Translations under genes and position numbers: made by a program | NCBI GenBank assembly: GCA_032158295.1 | Contig: CM063249.1 | Span: forward strand, 8,571,195-8,635,194 | Source: Pycnopodia helianthoides | Taxonomy: Eukaryota > Echinodermata > Asteroidea > Forcipulatida > Asteriidae | DNA length: 64,000 bases | Direction of reading: 5' to 3' | Shown: in pieces, positions 10,500 to 21,767 of the stretch | Numbering within the stretch: position 1 is the stretch's first letter | How the letters are laid out: every line of letters begins with the position of its first letter | The notes under the pieces: model-generated | Databases searched by the model: none | What the model saw: only the letters and a program-made list of their open reading frames with translations | What the model was told of the DNA's origin: nothing

Positions 10500-13400
10500 C
10501 CATAGTTTTGTTTTTTAAAGTCCTAGATCTATGAGGAATCAACTCAATTGGTCCTATCCAGTATCAAATTAGTTAGAAACGATGTCTGCCTTCAGTTTAT
10601 CTCAGGTTTCTGTAAAGAGCTGCTAGATTGTTCTACAGTCAGTAAGATGTTACTTTCATCTGAAATTAGAAATCTTGGTCAATCGTTGGTCTTATCTGGT
10701 CCGTTAGCTAGTACTGGATGCCTTTCCCTCACGAACTCCGAGGACCCTGTTATGCGCTAAATTGTTTTACAGGCAGCAAAGAGTTCCTTTCATCTGAAAC
10801 TAAGAATCTTGATCAATCTTTTCATCTAGCCAACTACAGTGCTGATCATGTAGCTGAAGATCTCCAGCTGCCTCAATCTTGTAGGGTGTTCTACATCTTT
10901 AGGCAGAAGTGGTTTCTTATAGGTGACAATCTTGATCAATCTTTGTCTCAATCTACTGCTACAGTGCTGATGTCGTAACCTTAAGCTGAAGAACTCCAGC
11001 TGTTTTTATTTGGTAGGCTGTTTTTTAGGCAGATGTGGTAATTTTTATAAATACATGTAGCTTAAAATCTTCACAAATCTTAGTCTCATCTAGTCAACTA
11101 TAATTATAGTGCTTGTTGTGTAACTTTGAGCTGATGATCTCAAGCTGTTTTTGATCTGGTAGGCTGTTCTTTTTTATGTGGTAATTTTTTTAAATAGCAA
11201 AAAATCTTCACCAATCTTGTGCTCTGGTGATCTCAAGCTGTGCTTGATCTGGTAGAATGTTCTTTATAGGCAGGAGTGTTTTCTTATAGCCGACAATCTT
11301 AATCTATATCTTTTCATCTAGTCAACTACGGTGCTGATGCCTTAACATGGATCTCTAGCTGTTTGGAAATGGTAAGCTGTTCTTTAGGAAAAGTAGTTTC
11401 TTGTAGCTGATGATGACAATCTTGATTAATCTTGAATAGTTAACTATATAACGCTGGATGTTTTACTTTGAGCTGGAGATCTTTAGCATTTTTAATCCTG
11501 TAGGCTTTTCTTTAGGCAGACGTGGGTCTCTTATTACATGTAGCTGATCCTGATAGATAATCTTGATCAATTCTTGGTCACTCCAGTTGCCAACAGTGTT
11601 TTTCTGTCTCATCCAGACAACACGGAGCATAACGTTAGCTCCCAGGCAGCAGGAGTCTGTTTTGGGGCTATTCCATTGCAGTGGCAGTATGGGGCTTATC
11701 TGCAACTAAAAATGTCGATCAATATTAATCAATCTTAATCAACATTTGCCTCATCTAGTCTCACTCATACCAGGTGTATTATGTCCTCCACCCTGTTTGG
11801 ACTGCTTGAATGTTTAACTTGCTTAACTGAAACTTGTAATCAATCTTGGTCTCATCAGTGTCACTAGTACTTTACAATCTAATTAATAATCAAGGAACCT
11901 AGTATTTGGACTGTAGGCTGTTTTTTCAGACAGAAATAGTGCCGCCTAATGCTTGATAAATCTTGCTCTCATCCCAGTCTCATGGTCCAGTCAAGCCACA
12001 CAGGATGTCTACCCCTTGAAGTGGTGACGCTGTTTGCTCTGGCAGGCTATTTTGCAGTCCTCCAGGAGTTGCTTTATAATAATCTGATTATCTTGATAAG
12101 CTGGATCAATCTTTACAACACAGTTGTCACACAGAATGTCTAGCCCTTCATGATGTGATGTCCCTGTTTGCTCTACAGGTTACTTTGAATGGTAATTTGA
12201 ATTAGATATCTGGATTTCTTGATATTGATAATTTTCATCATTCTTTATAACACTCCTGAGTCACACAGGATGCCTAACCCTTGAAGTGGTGACCCTATTT
12301 GTCCAGGCATGTTATTTTGCAGTCCTCGAAGTTGTTATATCTGAATCTGATTATCTTCATAATCTTGATCAATCTTTATAACACAGTCAAGTCACACTGG
12401 ACGTCTTCTCTAGCCATTTTCACACGGCCAAAATATAGCCAGGTTCCCTTGCTACAAAATTTCCTACGTGGATTGTTTATTTGTTGTCATCGTGCATGAC
12501 TGATTTTGCAAGCTTTCAAAACAGCAAAAGTTTAACTAACTACCGTTTTGCGCCAGTAGAGTCCACATAATTATACCCAGTCCGGTAACCCGACAATAGA
12601 TATTAGTACCAGTGGAATAAATATCCTTAGGTAATTGAACTGCGATGCGCGAATCTATGCATCCCAAGCTTTCTTTCGTCAATCGGTCATCAGCCATATT
12701 GTTTACTGCATGCAGTAGTATCAATCGTCAGTCGTACATGTAGTGAACACAAGTAAACAAAATGAAATCAAAATTAGAATGGATGACTTAGAGTCTCCTC
12801 CTGTGGTTGATTTTTAGTTGTTTTAATTACTCTACTTTTGTGGTGAACAGAGGCAAGAATTTGCAGCTCAAAAAGCAGCATATAGTGTTGGCTGAGTTGT
12901 GCCATGAGCACTACGTAGCTCCTTTGCAATTCAGCTTCTCAGCTGCAAGTAAGGATAATAGCCTCCCAATTAGAATTAAACTGCTTCTGAAGTTGCTTTT
13001 ATATGAATCTGGATACAGTTTTAATGAATCACGTTGCTATGCGAAAGGTCACACAAAAAGTCACCATGCTTGCACTGTATGGAAAACTTTGCCCAGATGT
13101 CGTTCAAACAAAGGTTCCATTCACATGATGATTTCTCACTCGCCCGTGGTCAAAACTTCCGCTAGCGGAAGATTTTGTCGTAGGTCCAGATCTCCGACAA
13201 AATGCTGTTATGTTTGACAAGATTTTACAAGGGACCTTGGACACTACAAAAGCAGTTGTCTTTCCACACAAGGCACATTTTGTAAATGTTTACAACCATG
13301 CTACAATTTAGCAAAGGTCAATGTGGCTGCCTGACAAATAGGCGCCCTTGCGTGAAGTCCTGTGGCATGAGCACGTAGCCCTGTTCTTTGCAGTTCAGCT

Positions 13401-14900
13401 TCTCAGCTGCAAGTAAGGATGATAGCCTCCCAAATTATAATTAAGCTGCTTTTGAAGTTGCTTTTATATGAATCTGATAATCTTGATAAATCGTCTCAAT
13501 CCATGTCAAGTCACACATGTCCAACCCTTGAGGTGGGGACCCTGTTTGCTTCGCTGCATGTTCTGGAGGCAGGAGAGGTTTTTTTCTTCTGAAACTGCTA
13601 ATTTTGATAACGTACTATCCACCTTTTTGTTAACCTCTTGTACTCATCTCACTCCCAGTCAGTTGATCCTGGTTATACACTGCCGCAATAATCACTGTGT
13701 CTCCTGCTTTTCTGATGTCCACAGAAATTTCTTTGACCTAAGATCATGCTGTCCACCTCCTGCTTCTTTCTACAAATTTACCAATAGAAGAAAATGAGAA
13801 GCTCCTTTTTGCTTTGATTTGGCTTATCTTAATTTTATAATAAAATTAAAGCTGTGGTCCTGTGGATCTCATTCAACCGTACTACACTTGCTGTCTTCAC
13901 ATAGCCTGTGGTTGGACTGGTAGGTTGTTCTCATTATAGCCATCAACACTAGCCATTGGCTTTGGTTTTAATATTACGTATTGGGCTTCCTTATTGTCAG
14001 GGTAGAAATGCTGATGCCCTGAGTCTACCAGATTAGACTGGTAGGTTTGTCAACCAGATGTTGATCTCATCCATTCAATATCATGGGATGCATCAGCCTG
14101 GAGTTTATAGCTATGTCCCTTAGCATGGATGGAATTGGGATACTTCCCTTGAGTTGTTGATGACCCTCTTTGGATCAATTGGTCCTTCTAATTTGAGACA
14201 CAAAACTGAGCTGCCAAGTTAAATCATGGATTTACTACCTCTTAGTTGAAATTTTTGTCTCATCAAGTCAAGCAAGTTGGAACATCTTTCCCATGAGTAT
14301 GTTGCTTGCCCTTTTTAAGAACTGAATGGTATGAATTTTTCAGAAGGCAACAGGATTGAATATATCTGCAGAGGATGTTTGAAACTGGTTACCTGTCTCT
14401 TTCTGCATCAAAAAAGTCTGATTACGTATACTTGATCTAAATTGACGGTGTGGTTTCATCTAGTCAAATAGACGTTTAGAAACTGTTCCCTTGATTTTAT
14501 GAAGACAGTTAACACAGAAGTGGGCTTCACTGGTTGGCAACACATGGTGATCTTTAAATTTAAAATAACCTGGAGATTATGTTGGAGTTGATGAATTGGT
14601 ATCATCCAGTCATAATCAAGATGGAATGTTTTTCCTTTCAGTTAGCGATCCTGTTGAAACTGGTGGACATTCCAGTTGATAGCGCAAACCATATGTGGCA
14701 GCATGAACTAGCGTTACGTTGGGTTGATAATCCTGCTACATGTTAAACAATTGCAATCTCAACATTCTTTGTGGTCGCTCATCCCAAGATGCCTCTACCT
14801 TGAGTTGAGTTGAGTTGATTACCTATTTTGGAATTGTAGTCTTGTTGGCAGAGGTTGATGAAAACTGGTATGCTGTCTTTTTCTGTGCCCAAAAAGTGAA
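10500..14900. repeat. Highly degenerate tandem array, ~110-145 bp units
   Basis: Diverged units recur head to tail. A typical unit begins CTTGATCAATCTT, continues with TCTCATCTAGTCAACTA, then a GCTGAAGATCTCCAGCTG-like block, then GGTAGGCTGTTCTTTAGGCAG and TGGTTTCTTATAG. Unit starts near 10808, 10931, 11069, 11207, 11299, 11422, 11563, 11731, 11950, 12091, 12218, 12361 and 13475 are readable. After about 13.6 kb only fragments remain (TGGTAGG, TCTCATC, AGTCAA). Two units, 12897-13015 and 13362-13476, are far closer to each other than to the rest, pointing to a later local duplication. Unrelated inserts occupy about 12420-12890 and 13016-13361. No long open frame is conserved between units. Confidence 0.7.
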
Positions 14901-15300
14901 GCTTTGGGCTCGTTGATCTCATGAGTTATTTGGTAAGGTTGCATTTCATGCAAGCTTCACAGTTTCAACAAACTATTAATTAAATAACCAAGTGTTATTG
15001 GGCAAATTTCACTGCATCAACACAAGTACACCCATAGTATGGTATTGCTTGTGTATTGGCTTTCTGTTTGTACCTCGGATTGGCTCCTGTGGTTGGCAAT
15101 GTGACTTGGCTTTCTCTTGAGTTAATAAACTTACTCAAACGTTTCCTTGATTTTTCATCTAAGGAGAGAATGCAATACTTATGTTTGTTAACTTGTTTCG
15201 GCTGGTGGGCCCGTGTATGTAGTAAGAATTGTCTTTGTGGTCTTGTCCTTGTCCAATTAAAGAACATTGATTGGTAATTCTATCTTGAGGGGCTGACTCT
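14900..15300. other. Gene-free stretch
   Basis: Short open frames exist on both strands but none has splice sites or recognisable protein content. The right part may be the 3' tail of the LINE fragment that follows. Confidence 0.35.
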
Positions 15301-15840
15301 GCCTTGATTGATGTTGAGCTCTGCTCAAAATTCATCTCTGCCATCCAGCCCGATCCTGTGCAGCAAGCACAGTTGGATCGTATTTAAGTCGTCTTTGATG
15401 TAAGAAATTTGAAGTGCGGCACAGGCATCCACTTTGGCTGATGATACCTCTAAGCAGTGTAAATAGTAGTTGGTCAGGGCTGCATCCACATCATCAGACA
15501 TCAGTGCATATATGCATGTGCTTGCTGGATTTTCACGATTGTCCATTGTGCTGACAAGCGTCTTCTAACAGTGTACCCATTGGCGAGAGACATACGTAGG
15601 ATGTAGTCCATGATGATGACAAACTAGTACGGTGCCAAACTATCTCCCTGGAGTACGTCATTAGATGTTGTATCAAACTTGTCGGTAGGGCTACAACCAG
15701 AAGATATGTGCAAACATGCAGCTTTGCTGGTCTGGTGTACAGTGACTGATGCCTGACATCATTCAGTACTCCGTCATGGCCATAAAAGTTGGAACTCTTT
15801 AGTGATTTCTGGTATGGAAATACCTGCACAACCATTAAAA
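15300..15840 (-). pseudogene. Decayed LINE reverse transcriptase fragment
   Basis: Read on the minus strand, about 15655-15560 encodes VLQGDSLAPY, a stop, then FVIIMDYILR, the signature of the reverse transcriptase finger/palm region in non-LTR retrotransposons (the usual form is GVLQGDTLAP..LF.. DY.LR). After a frame change, 15546-15340 gives SDDVDAALTNYYLHCLEVSS, matching the part that follows the catalytic YADD box. The catalytic box itself is not readable. At least one stop and one frameshift break the frame, so this is an inactive remnant. The family cannot be fixed from such a short piece; an RTE- or CR1-like origin is possible. Confidence 0.7.
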
Positions 15841-17035
15841 TTCTAAATACAGAGATCTGATCTAAATTACTGTCTTAATTGTGAAGCTGGAGTACCTTCC
15901 CTAATTAGCTTTACATCTGTATAGCGGCACGTGCACACTACGCAATGCAAAGTATCTTACTGTGAATGATGCAAGATTGTTTTGTGAGTAGGGATGGCAC
16001 TATGTCATGGTGTCATTTCTCGGATCATCCTTAGTCCTGACGAGCATGTTCAAAGATTTGGAAAGGGAGAGAGCCGTGTTACACTAGACTATTATACTGT
16101 CATTTTTATAATATCTGGTCTTGCACAAAGCAACACAATGGCACACACCTTCCCCTCCAAAACATGACAAGCACACTGGAACTAATGGACAGAGTTCTAG
16201 CTGACCTTTAGGCATCCTCAAAGATCAACATGTATGACCCTGCACAAGCAAAATGTGGCCAAAACAAGGAAAAATCCTTGCCACATTGTTGTTTAAGCTT
16301 TTTGTTGTGCGCGATTAATTTATGCACACCAGTGGTTGTGCACTCAAAATTCAGTTTGAAGGTTCTATCTTATTGGTATTACAATTATTACAACTGAAGT
16401 GCAAAGATTCAGCCCAAAAGCTGATATACATTTCTGTATATAATAAAAAAATCACTGTATTATCAGATCAAGAGACTAATGAGTCTTTTCAAATTATAAC
16501 TGAAAGACAAGTCCCAAAATTGTTTATTGGCTAAGCCCCATAGATTCTTGGGCCATACAAATAGTTCCTAATAGACACCATCTTTACGGGCAAATTGCAT
16601 CTTGGCGCGTCAAGCGCTCGAATTATTAACACAATGAGTTTTCTTAAATGCGCTCGTGCTGCATACCATTCTCATGCGAAACGCATGACTGTGTGTTCCA
16701 AATTGCCCATAAAGACGGCCGATTTACGCCACATTGTAACCTATCTACAGGCAATTTAGAGACAACCACTTTGTCAAGCAATCTAAAAGTAGCGAAAGAA
16801 CATTCACATTCCGTTTTCAGAAAAATTACTCCTGTGGAAATAAAGACGAGCATTTTGAATGCTGTAGAGATTAGCTGCCAATATTCATGTAAAAAATGTC
16901 CACGTGTGACAAGGCCCCGCCCTTGGAGAAAAAATAGCTCAACATCTTTCCTTTGGGCTTTTGACACTCATTGAAGCCAGTCTGTGTGAAGTGGGCGCGG
17001 CTTAACACTGCGATCCATCAAAAAAAATATACACG
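15841..17035. other. Gene-free stretch
   Basis: Open frames of about 107 residues occur on both strands at 16644-16974, but they overlap each other, lack splice context and resemble no family I know. I treat them as chance. No tandem repeat or hairpin stands out. Confidence 0.35.
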
Positions 17036-17495
17036 CTTACGCCATCGGACTGCAATCCACAGTCCGTTTGTATTTGCGTGTAAATCATTTTTTTTAGAGA
17101 ACCCAATCACTTCCAAATGGCCCAAAACCTTTACATATAGACCCTTTTGACTAAATAAAACAAATTTAAGCACAAATTATTTTTGGGATGAGCCCACCTT
17201 TTTCTCTGTGTAGGTTTTATACCACATGGTTCAATTTACCTAGCAGTGGCCATTAGCCCCAATGATGAAAAATTGCCGACTCCTCAGGGAACTCCGGAGA
17301 GCTTGTCAGTGATGGTTTTTTGGGGGGTGAAAAAGACCCCGGATAATAACAAGACATTTACCATGCTATTTGGCTAGGTGTAGATGGTGCACCTGTAAAT
17401 TTTAAGAATAAAATTTTAAAAAATGGCAGAGTACTGATTATTTAATTAAAAACGGACTGTTGATTGCAGTATGATGGCATCACGCAAAAATACGT
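17036..17495. mobile_element. Candidate MITE with inverted ends
   Basis: The left end (17039-17072) reads GCCATCGGACTGCAATCC then ACAGTCCGTTT. The reverse complement of the right end (about 17448-17490) reads GCCATCATACTGCAATCA then ACAGTCCGTTT. The roughly 400 bp between them shows no coding potential. This is the layout of a non-autonomous DNA transposon, but I could not confirm a target duplication. Confidence 0.45.
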
Positions 17496-19150
17496 CACAC
17501 TTACATACAGGATAATTGCACAGAAAAAGCAATTGCAAGTAGTATCTTTGCATGGGTGAAAGTACAATTTCCGAGAAGAATTCGAGAGGCCATAGAGAGA
17601 TTCACAACCATCACCAATCCCCGGAAAAATAAGCTTCAAGATATTATTTGTCAGCCTCTCTCTCCTCCAGCTTTCTCCTAAAGTTATATAAAAGCATGGC
17701 AGACAAAAATGTCTATTTGATTCACCACCACCACCACCAGCTTTTTCCAGAACCACCACAACTAAGTAATAAGAAAGATACATGTTTTTACACTACTGGT
17801 GTCGTGGTACAGTCCTATGCAAGTTGTAGTAATCACTTCACAACAGCCAAACAGAAGACAAGGCACACTATGGACGTATTTTGGCGACCCTAACCAGAGA
17901 AAAATTGAACCAAACAAACACTCAACTCACCTCAACCATGGAGGTAGGAATAACTCAACCCTCAGATGATTCTGTCATGACACTTCTATTGCTGAAATGC
18001 CGACAAATTTACCGCAAAACTGTGAAAATAGGCACGATGTCGCTGGACACGCCTTTCAGAAATATCAGGGTTTTTTTTCCTTGGCTGAAGAGTGAGGGCG
18101 CCAATTTTAAACCCACAGAAAGTCATAACTAAATAGCGCCACCCTGCGACCGCTGACAAAATAATTTTCACTTTGTTCAAACTTTGGTACCATTTCAATA
18201 AGCTAAATAATTGATACAAGGAGGGGGCGGGGGTTGACAGGGTATTTTGAAGATTGTTTTTAATAGCTCACTAACACGTCAAGTTTCACTAACGTATGCG
18301 CTTAATTGTACATGTCCAAGCTTTAAGTTTACTCACATGAACTGTAATGGTGCGCCAGTGGGGTGATCGCGTGAGTGATGGAAAAGTTTGTCCAACATCT
18401 GGCTATTTTGCACAAAAATAAAATAAACAGTGCAGAGTGCTATCAATTTTTAAAAAACCAATTTACAGATATTGTGTAAACTACCCTGCAGTAAAAAAAG
18501 TACATTCAAACAGAGCTCCAACAAATCAGTAACTTCTCCAAGACAGTTTATGTGAACTCTAAAACTTACTAAAACAAAAACAATTTCAGTCGAGAGTAAA
18601 AAATAACAGTACAGAACACAAACAGTGTCATTTCTATTGTAATTACACATACAGTTTTTAATATGCAAACACGTTAGAACATTTCTTACAAGTTATGAGT
18701 ACTTTAATAGCATTGCAATGATTATATACATCACCTATTGCACATGATTATTCAGCAAATCTTTTTACACAGCACTACCATCATAAAAATACACTAATTT
18801 TTTTGTTTTAAATATTCCTACATTTGAATAAACCTTAAAATACAAATTAAAATTTACTTCATAATGGTTTACATCGCACGCACACACACATGTAGCTGTT
18901 ATAAGCAGACAATAGTTTTAAATGGATCAGATAGAGCCATGGGCTGAAAAAATTTGTACAAAATGGAGATTGAGCCGATGCCCTGCCGTATACTGGAATG
19001 ACCTGTAGTCGCAGCAGCAAGAAGTTTACACTTACAGGAAATCAGTTGTAAAGTGCACTGTAGTTGGACGAAAGAACTGCATACAATGACTGAATAACTG
19101 CAATGTATAACAATGTTTCCCAATGATTTCTATGAGAAACTAAGATTACA
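17496..19150. other. Gene-free stretch
   Basis: Contains a short CAC trinucleotide run near 17724-17740 and AT-rich sequence. No exon, RNA gene or repeat family was recognised. Confidence 0.35.
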
Positions 19151-19159
19151 CAAGGCACG

Positions 19160-19340
19160 CTGGTAGCAGGCTACTTTGTTCTTGAAAGGGCAGGGGCACC
19201 AAGGCATTTTCTCTTTTGTAAAGGGCACCTCCATGAGGACATTTTTAGTTTCTCTTGGAATGTTTCAAAGGGCAACAAGGCAATGACCTGGGGCACTGAG
19301 GCACTTGCCTCCGTTGCCTCCTTGAAGTATAAGGCCTGTG
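19160..19340. mobile_element. Dispersed repeat 'GGCACCAAGGC' family
   Basis: One copy of a family defined by GGGCACC, CAAGGCAATGACC and a GAAGTATAAGGCCTG-like end. Other copies in the window lie near 27013-27160, 39880-40015, 40635-40850, 50275-50415, 55065-55440 (interrupted) and 56290-56455, in both orientations. There is no coding content; a non-autonomous element is the simplest reading. Confidence 0.6.
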
Positions 19341-19364
19341 GGAGTATGCCAGCTGGATTCGCGC

Positions 19365-19650
19365 AATTTGCAAGAGTCGGCTCAGGTCTTGGTCATGACA
19401 ATTGTGTTCTTTAGCGAGACACTTAACCATTATTGGTTAATCCTTCAGTTGGGACGTAAAGCCGTTTTGCTTCATGTATGCACGTAAAAGAACACAGTAC
19501 AATTATCGTTAAGAGAAGGGGTTTGCCCATGGTTTTTTCTGGCTTGGTTGGCTGCACATTGCACTGCATCACCTTGTCAAACCCCTACAAGACAGTGCTA
19601 CAGACATGGGTCTTATCATTCCAACATAACTCGGTATACCTAACATAAAA
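19365..19650 (+). mobile_element. SINE, partial copy
   Basis: This matches the body of the better SINE copies at 43379-43815 and 58909-59322. It keeps GCAAGACACTTAA-like sequence, ATGCACGTAAAAGAACACAG, AAGAGAAGGGGTT, CACCTTGT and ATGGGTCT. The tRNA-like head is decayed. Confidence 0.7.
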
Positions 19651-20039
19651 ACAAACAAGCTCTATGAGAGGCCCTTCCAGTGTCCTACATCTCTATACAA
19701 GAACTATAAATTAGAAGTAAGAAGTACATAAAGACCGTCACAACAAAATCAACATTGTCAACAACTTTTACAAATATAGCAGAACTTTGTTCAATAACTC
19801 TCAAAACTTTACTGCAGAATAGCTTATCTTGTTGCCATCTTTGTCATGGTCCCAATGTACACTAGCAACAATGACTACTGAATTTCACAACTGAAATACG
19901 GGCCAGACTATTTTATTTCCCCTACAGCTGTTGTTACCTTTACATTTTGAGTTTACCCTTTCCTTACAAGTCGACTTGTTGACAAGTCGACTGCACTCAT
20001 AATACCCCTCTTACTTACCATTGGCAACTTCAGTCGACC

Positions 20040-20480
20040 AAGCTTAAACATTCAAAAAACACCCAAGCCTGAACACAAAGACCATATGTAATAAAGCTGT
20101 AGTTTTTTCCATGTTCACCCAGCATACCTAAGTATACCGTCATTGGAAAGAGAAAGATCAGATTTTTCCTATGGTGGTAAAATAAAATAAGATTGCTATT
20201 ATTCAAAGCCTTCAAATTGGAGTGGAAAGATCCCAGATGCCAAACACCTACGGAGCGCCATACGGTTGTGTACAAAAGGTATTCAAGTTTACAGATCACA
20301 CTGAAGAATCAAAGGCCAAGAACATGGACTATTATTGGTCGATCTCAATGATTTTGGGGTTATATGGAAAGAATTTCAAAAAGTAAGACATAATAGAGTT
20401 GAAAAAATGGCCTTTGAACGAAAGCTTCCTGTTGTGTGAGAATGTGTGCTTTAAACACCTGAGTGGTCGAACAATGCAAT
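20040..20480. mobile_element. Dispersed repeat, second copy at 53440-53840
   Basis: Blocks such as ATAAAGCTGTAGTTT, GGAAAGATC, GGATCTCAAAGAT-like sequence and CTTGCTGTTGTGTG occur in the same order here and at 53440-53840. Identity is moderate. No open frame is shared, so a non-coding repeat is inferred. Confidence 0.5.
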
Positions 20481-21540
20481 CATCAGCGGATCATGTTAAA
20501 ACAATTCAGTAAAAGGCTAACTTCATGCTAGTTCTGGTCTATGAATAGAAATAAAACCAAGAGAATGCTGACTGAGTCATTATGGATGCACACAAACATT
20601 TTATATTTGTATGGCAAATTAGATGTCAGATGACGTGCAGAAACAGAACAATATACCATACAGATTGCGGAACAAACAAACCCTGGCAAAATGATCAATG
20701 CACATCGCCCATCCACAGCTCAGCATTCTCCAAGTTCTATTTATGTGGATCTACCACGGTCCAGCCATTTTGCTTCTGTCCAACAGACCCTTTGCATAAC
20801 ACGCAATGCTGCTGGCACGCTGACGTCACACGCAGGTTTTTACACACCAAGAGCAGCAAACGAAAATATGTACTCTCAGCAGGGGTAGTCTCCAACAAAC
20901 ATTTTTTAATTGTTATTACTTGGCTTCCATGAGGTACTTGGTACTGCCTTTCTACACTGTCACTTTAAGTGAAGCTGACAAGCATCACTGCATCGCTTTA
21001 TAGAACTCTCACAATATCGTTCTAAGTAACCCGTTTTTAAATCCGCCTTGCTTATACCTGCGGATGCTCCATCATGATGGCATGGTAGTATCATAAGATG
21101 TTCATATGCGATGCAGTAATGTTTGACAGCCTTACTTTAAGTGATGGTGGCTAGTTGAATCGGGAAGCAGGGAAAGATTTCCTCAAGCAATTTCGCACAG
21201 CCAACTAATTAGACTAAACATGTTTTGTGCGGACTGAATGTTAATCCTTAGTAGCAAAAAAAGATTTTTGAGTAGCAACTGATAGATTTTGTGTGGCATT
21301 TTGCTATGCTATGCAGGGAAATGGTTTACTGGTTAGCCTTTCACCATGTTTCAAGTTCTATGTTATTGGCTAATATTGATGTGTCAGTGCAAAAAATAGC
21401 ATAAAATTTGTGAAACAAAAGTTTCAACCAGCACAAACATTATATCTTGCTAAAACTATCCCAGCTGTAAACGCATTAAACTTATGGCCCTGAGATGCAG
21501 TGTATTTTGCACAGAGCCTGACTTGTGGGAAACACAGAAC
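20481..21540. other. Gene-free stretch 3' of synergin gamma
   Basis: Probably includes distal 3' untranslated sequence of SYNRG, though I could not place the polyadenylation site. A 30 bp string (GATTTCCTCAAGCAATTTCG and following) at 21177-21208 recurs inside the transposon at 22680-22711. The 116-residue frame at 20582-20932 has no recognisable content. Confidence 0.35.
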
Positions 21541-21550
21541 TATTACAAAT

Positions 21551-21716
21551 AATACTACCTCTACACGGGGGTACAGCCCTTAAAGCAGTCTGTTGAGTGG
21601 TAGAGCCAGCAGGATGGAATCAACCATGTTGACCCAGAGGTTGGCCGGGTTATTTAGTCACTACCTTCCACCATAACCAAAATTGTGTCCCAGTTCTCTG
21701 TCACTGGCTTATATAA
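21551..21716 (-). pseudogene. Decayed duplicate of the last synergin gamma exon
   Basis: On the minus strand this segment repeats the 3' part of the terminal SYNRG exon and the start of its 3' untranslated region. It still reads ANLWVNMVDSIL, then LALPLNRLL and a stop, against ANLWVNMVDSIL, PALPLNRLL and a stop in the real exon. Upstream, YGGR survives, but two stop codons follow where the real exon has QYHATC. It lies directly downstream of the real stop, so it is untranslated in the present gene. A tandem duplication of about 195 bp that has since decayed explains it. Confidence 0.8.
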
Positions 21717-21767
21717 TCACATCCACCCAGATAGCAAAAATCCTACCTCTACACAATGGTATAGCCC

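Noticed and set aside
12807..13217. 136-codon plus-strand frame
   Set aside because: It crosses two units of the degenerate array and an insert, and nothing in the translation is recognisable.
16644..16974. Overlapping 107- and 108-codon frames on opposite strands
   Set aside because: No domain, no splice context and no second exon; mutual overlap suggests chance.
20582..20932. 116-codon plus-strand frame
   Set aside because: No recognisable content, and composition is like the surrounding non-coding DNA.
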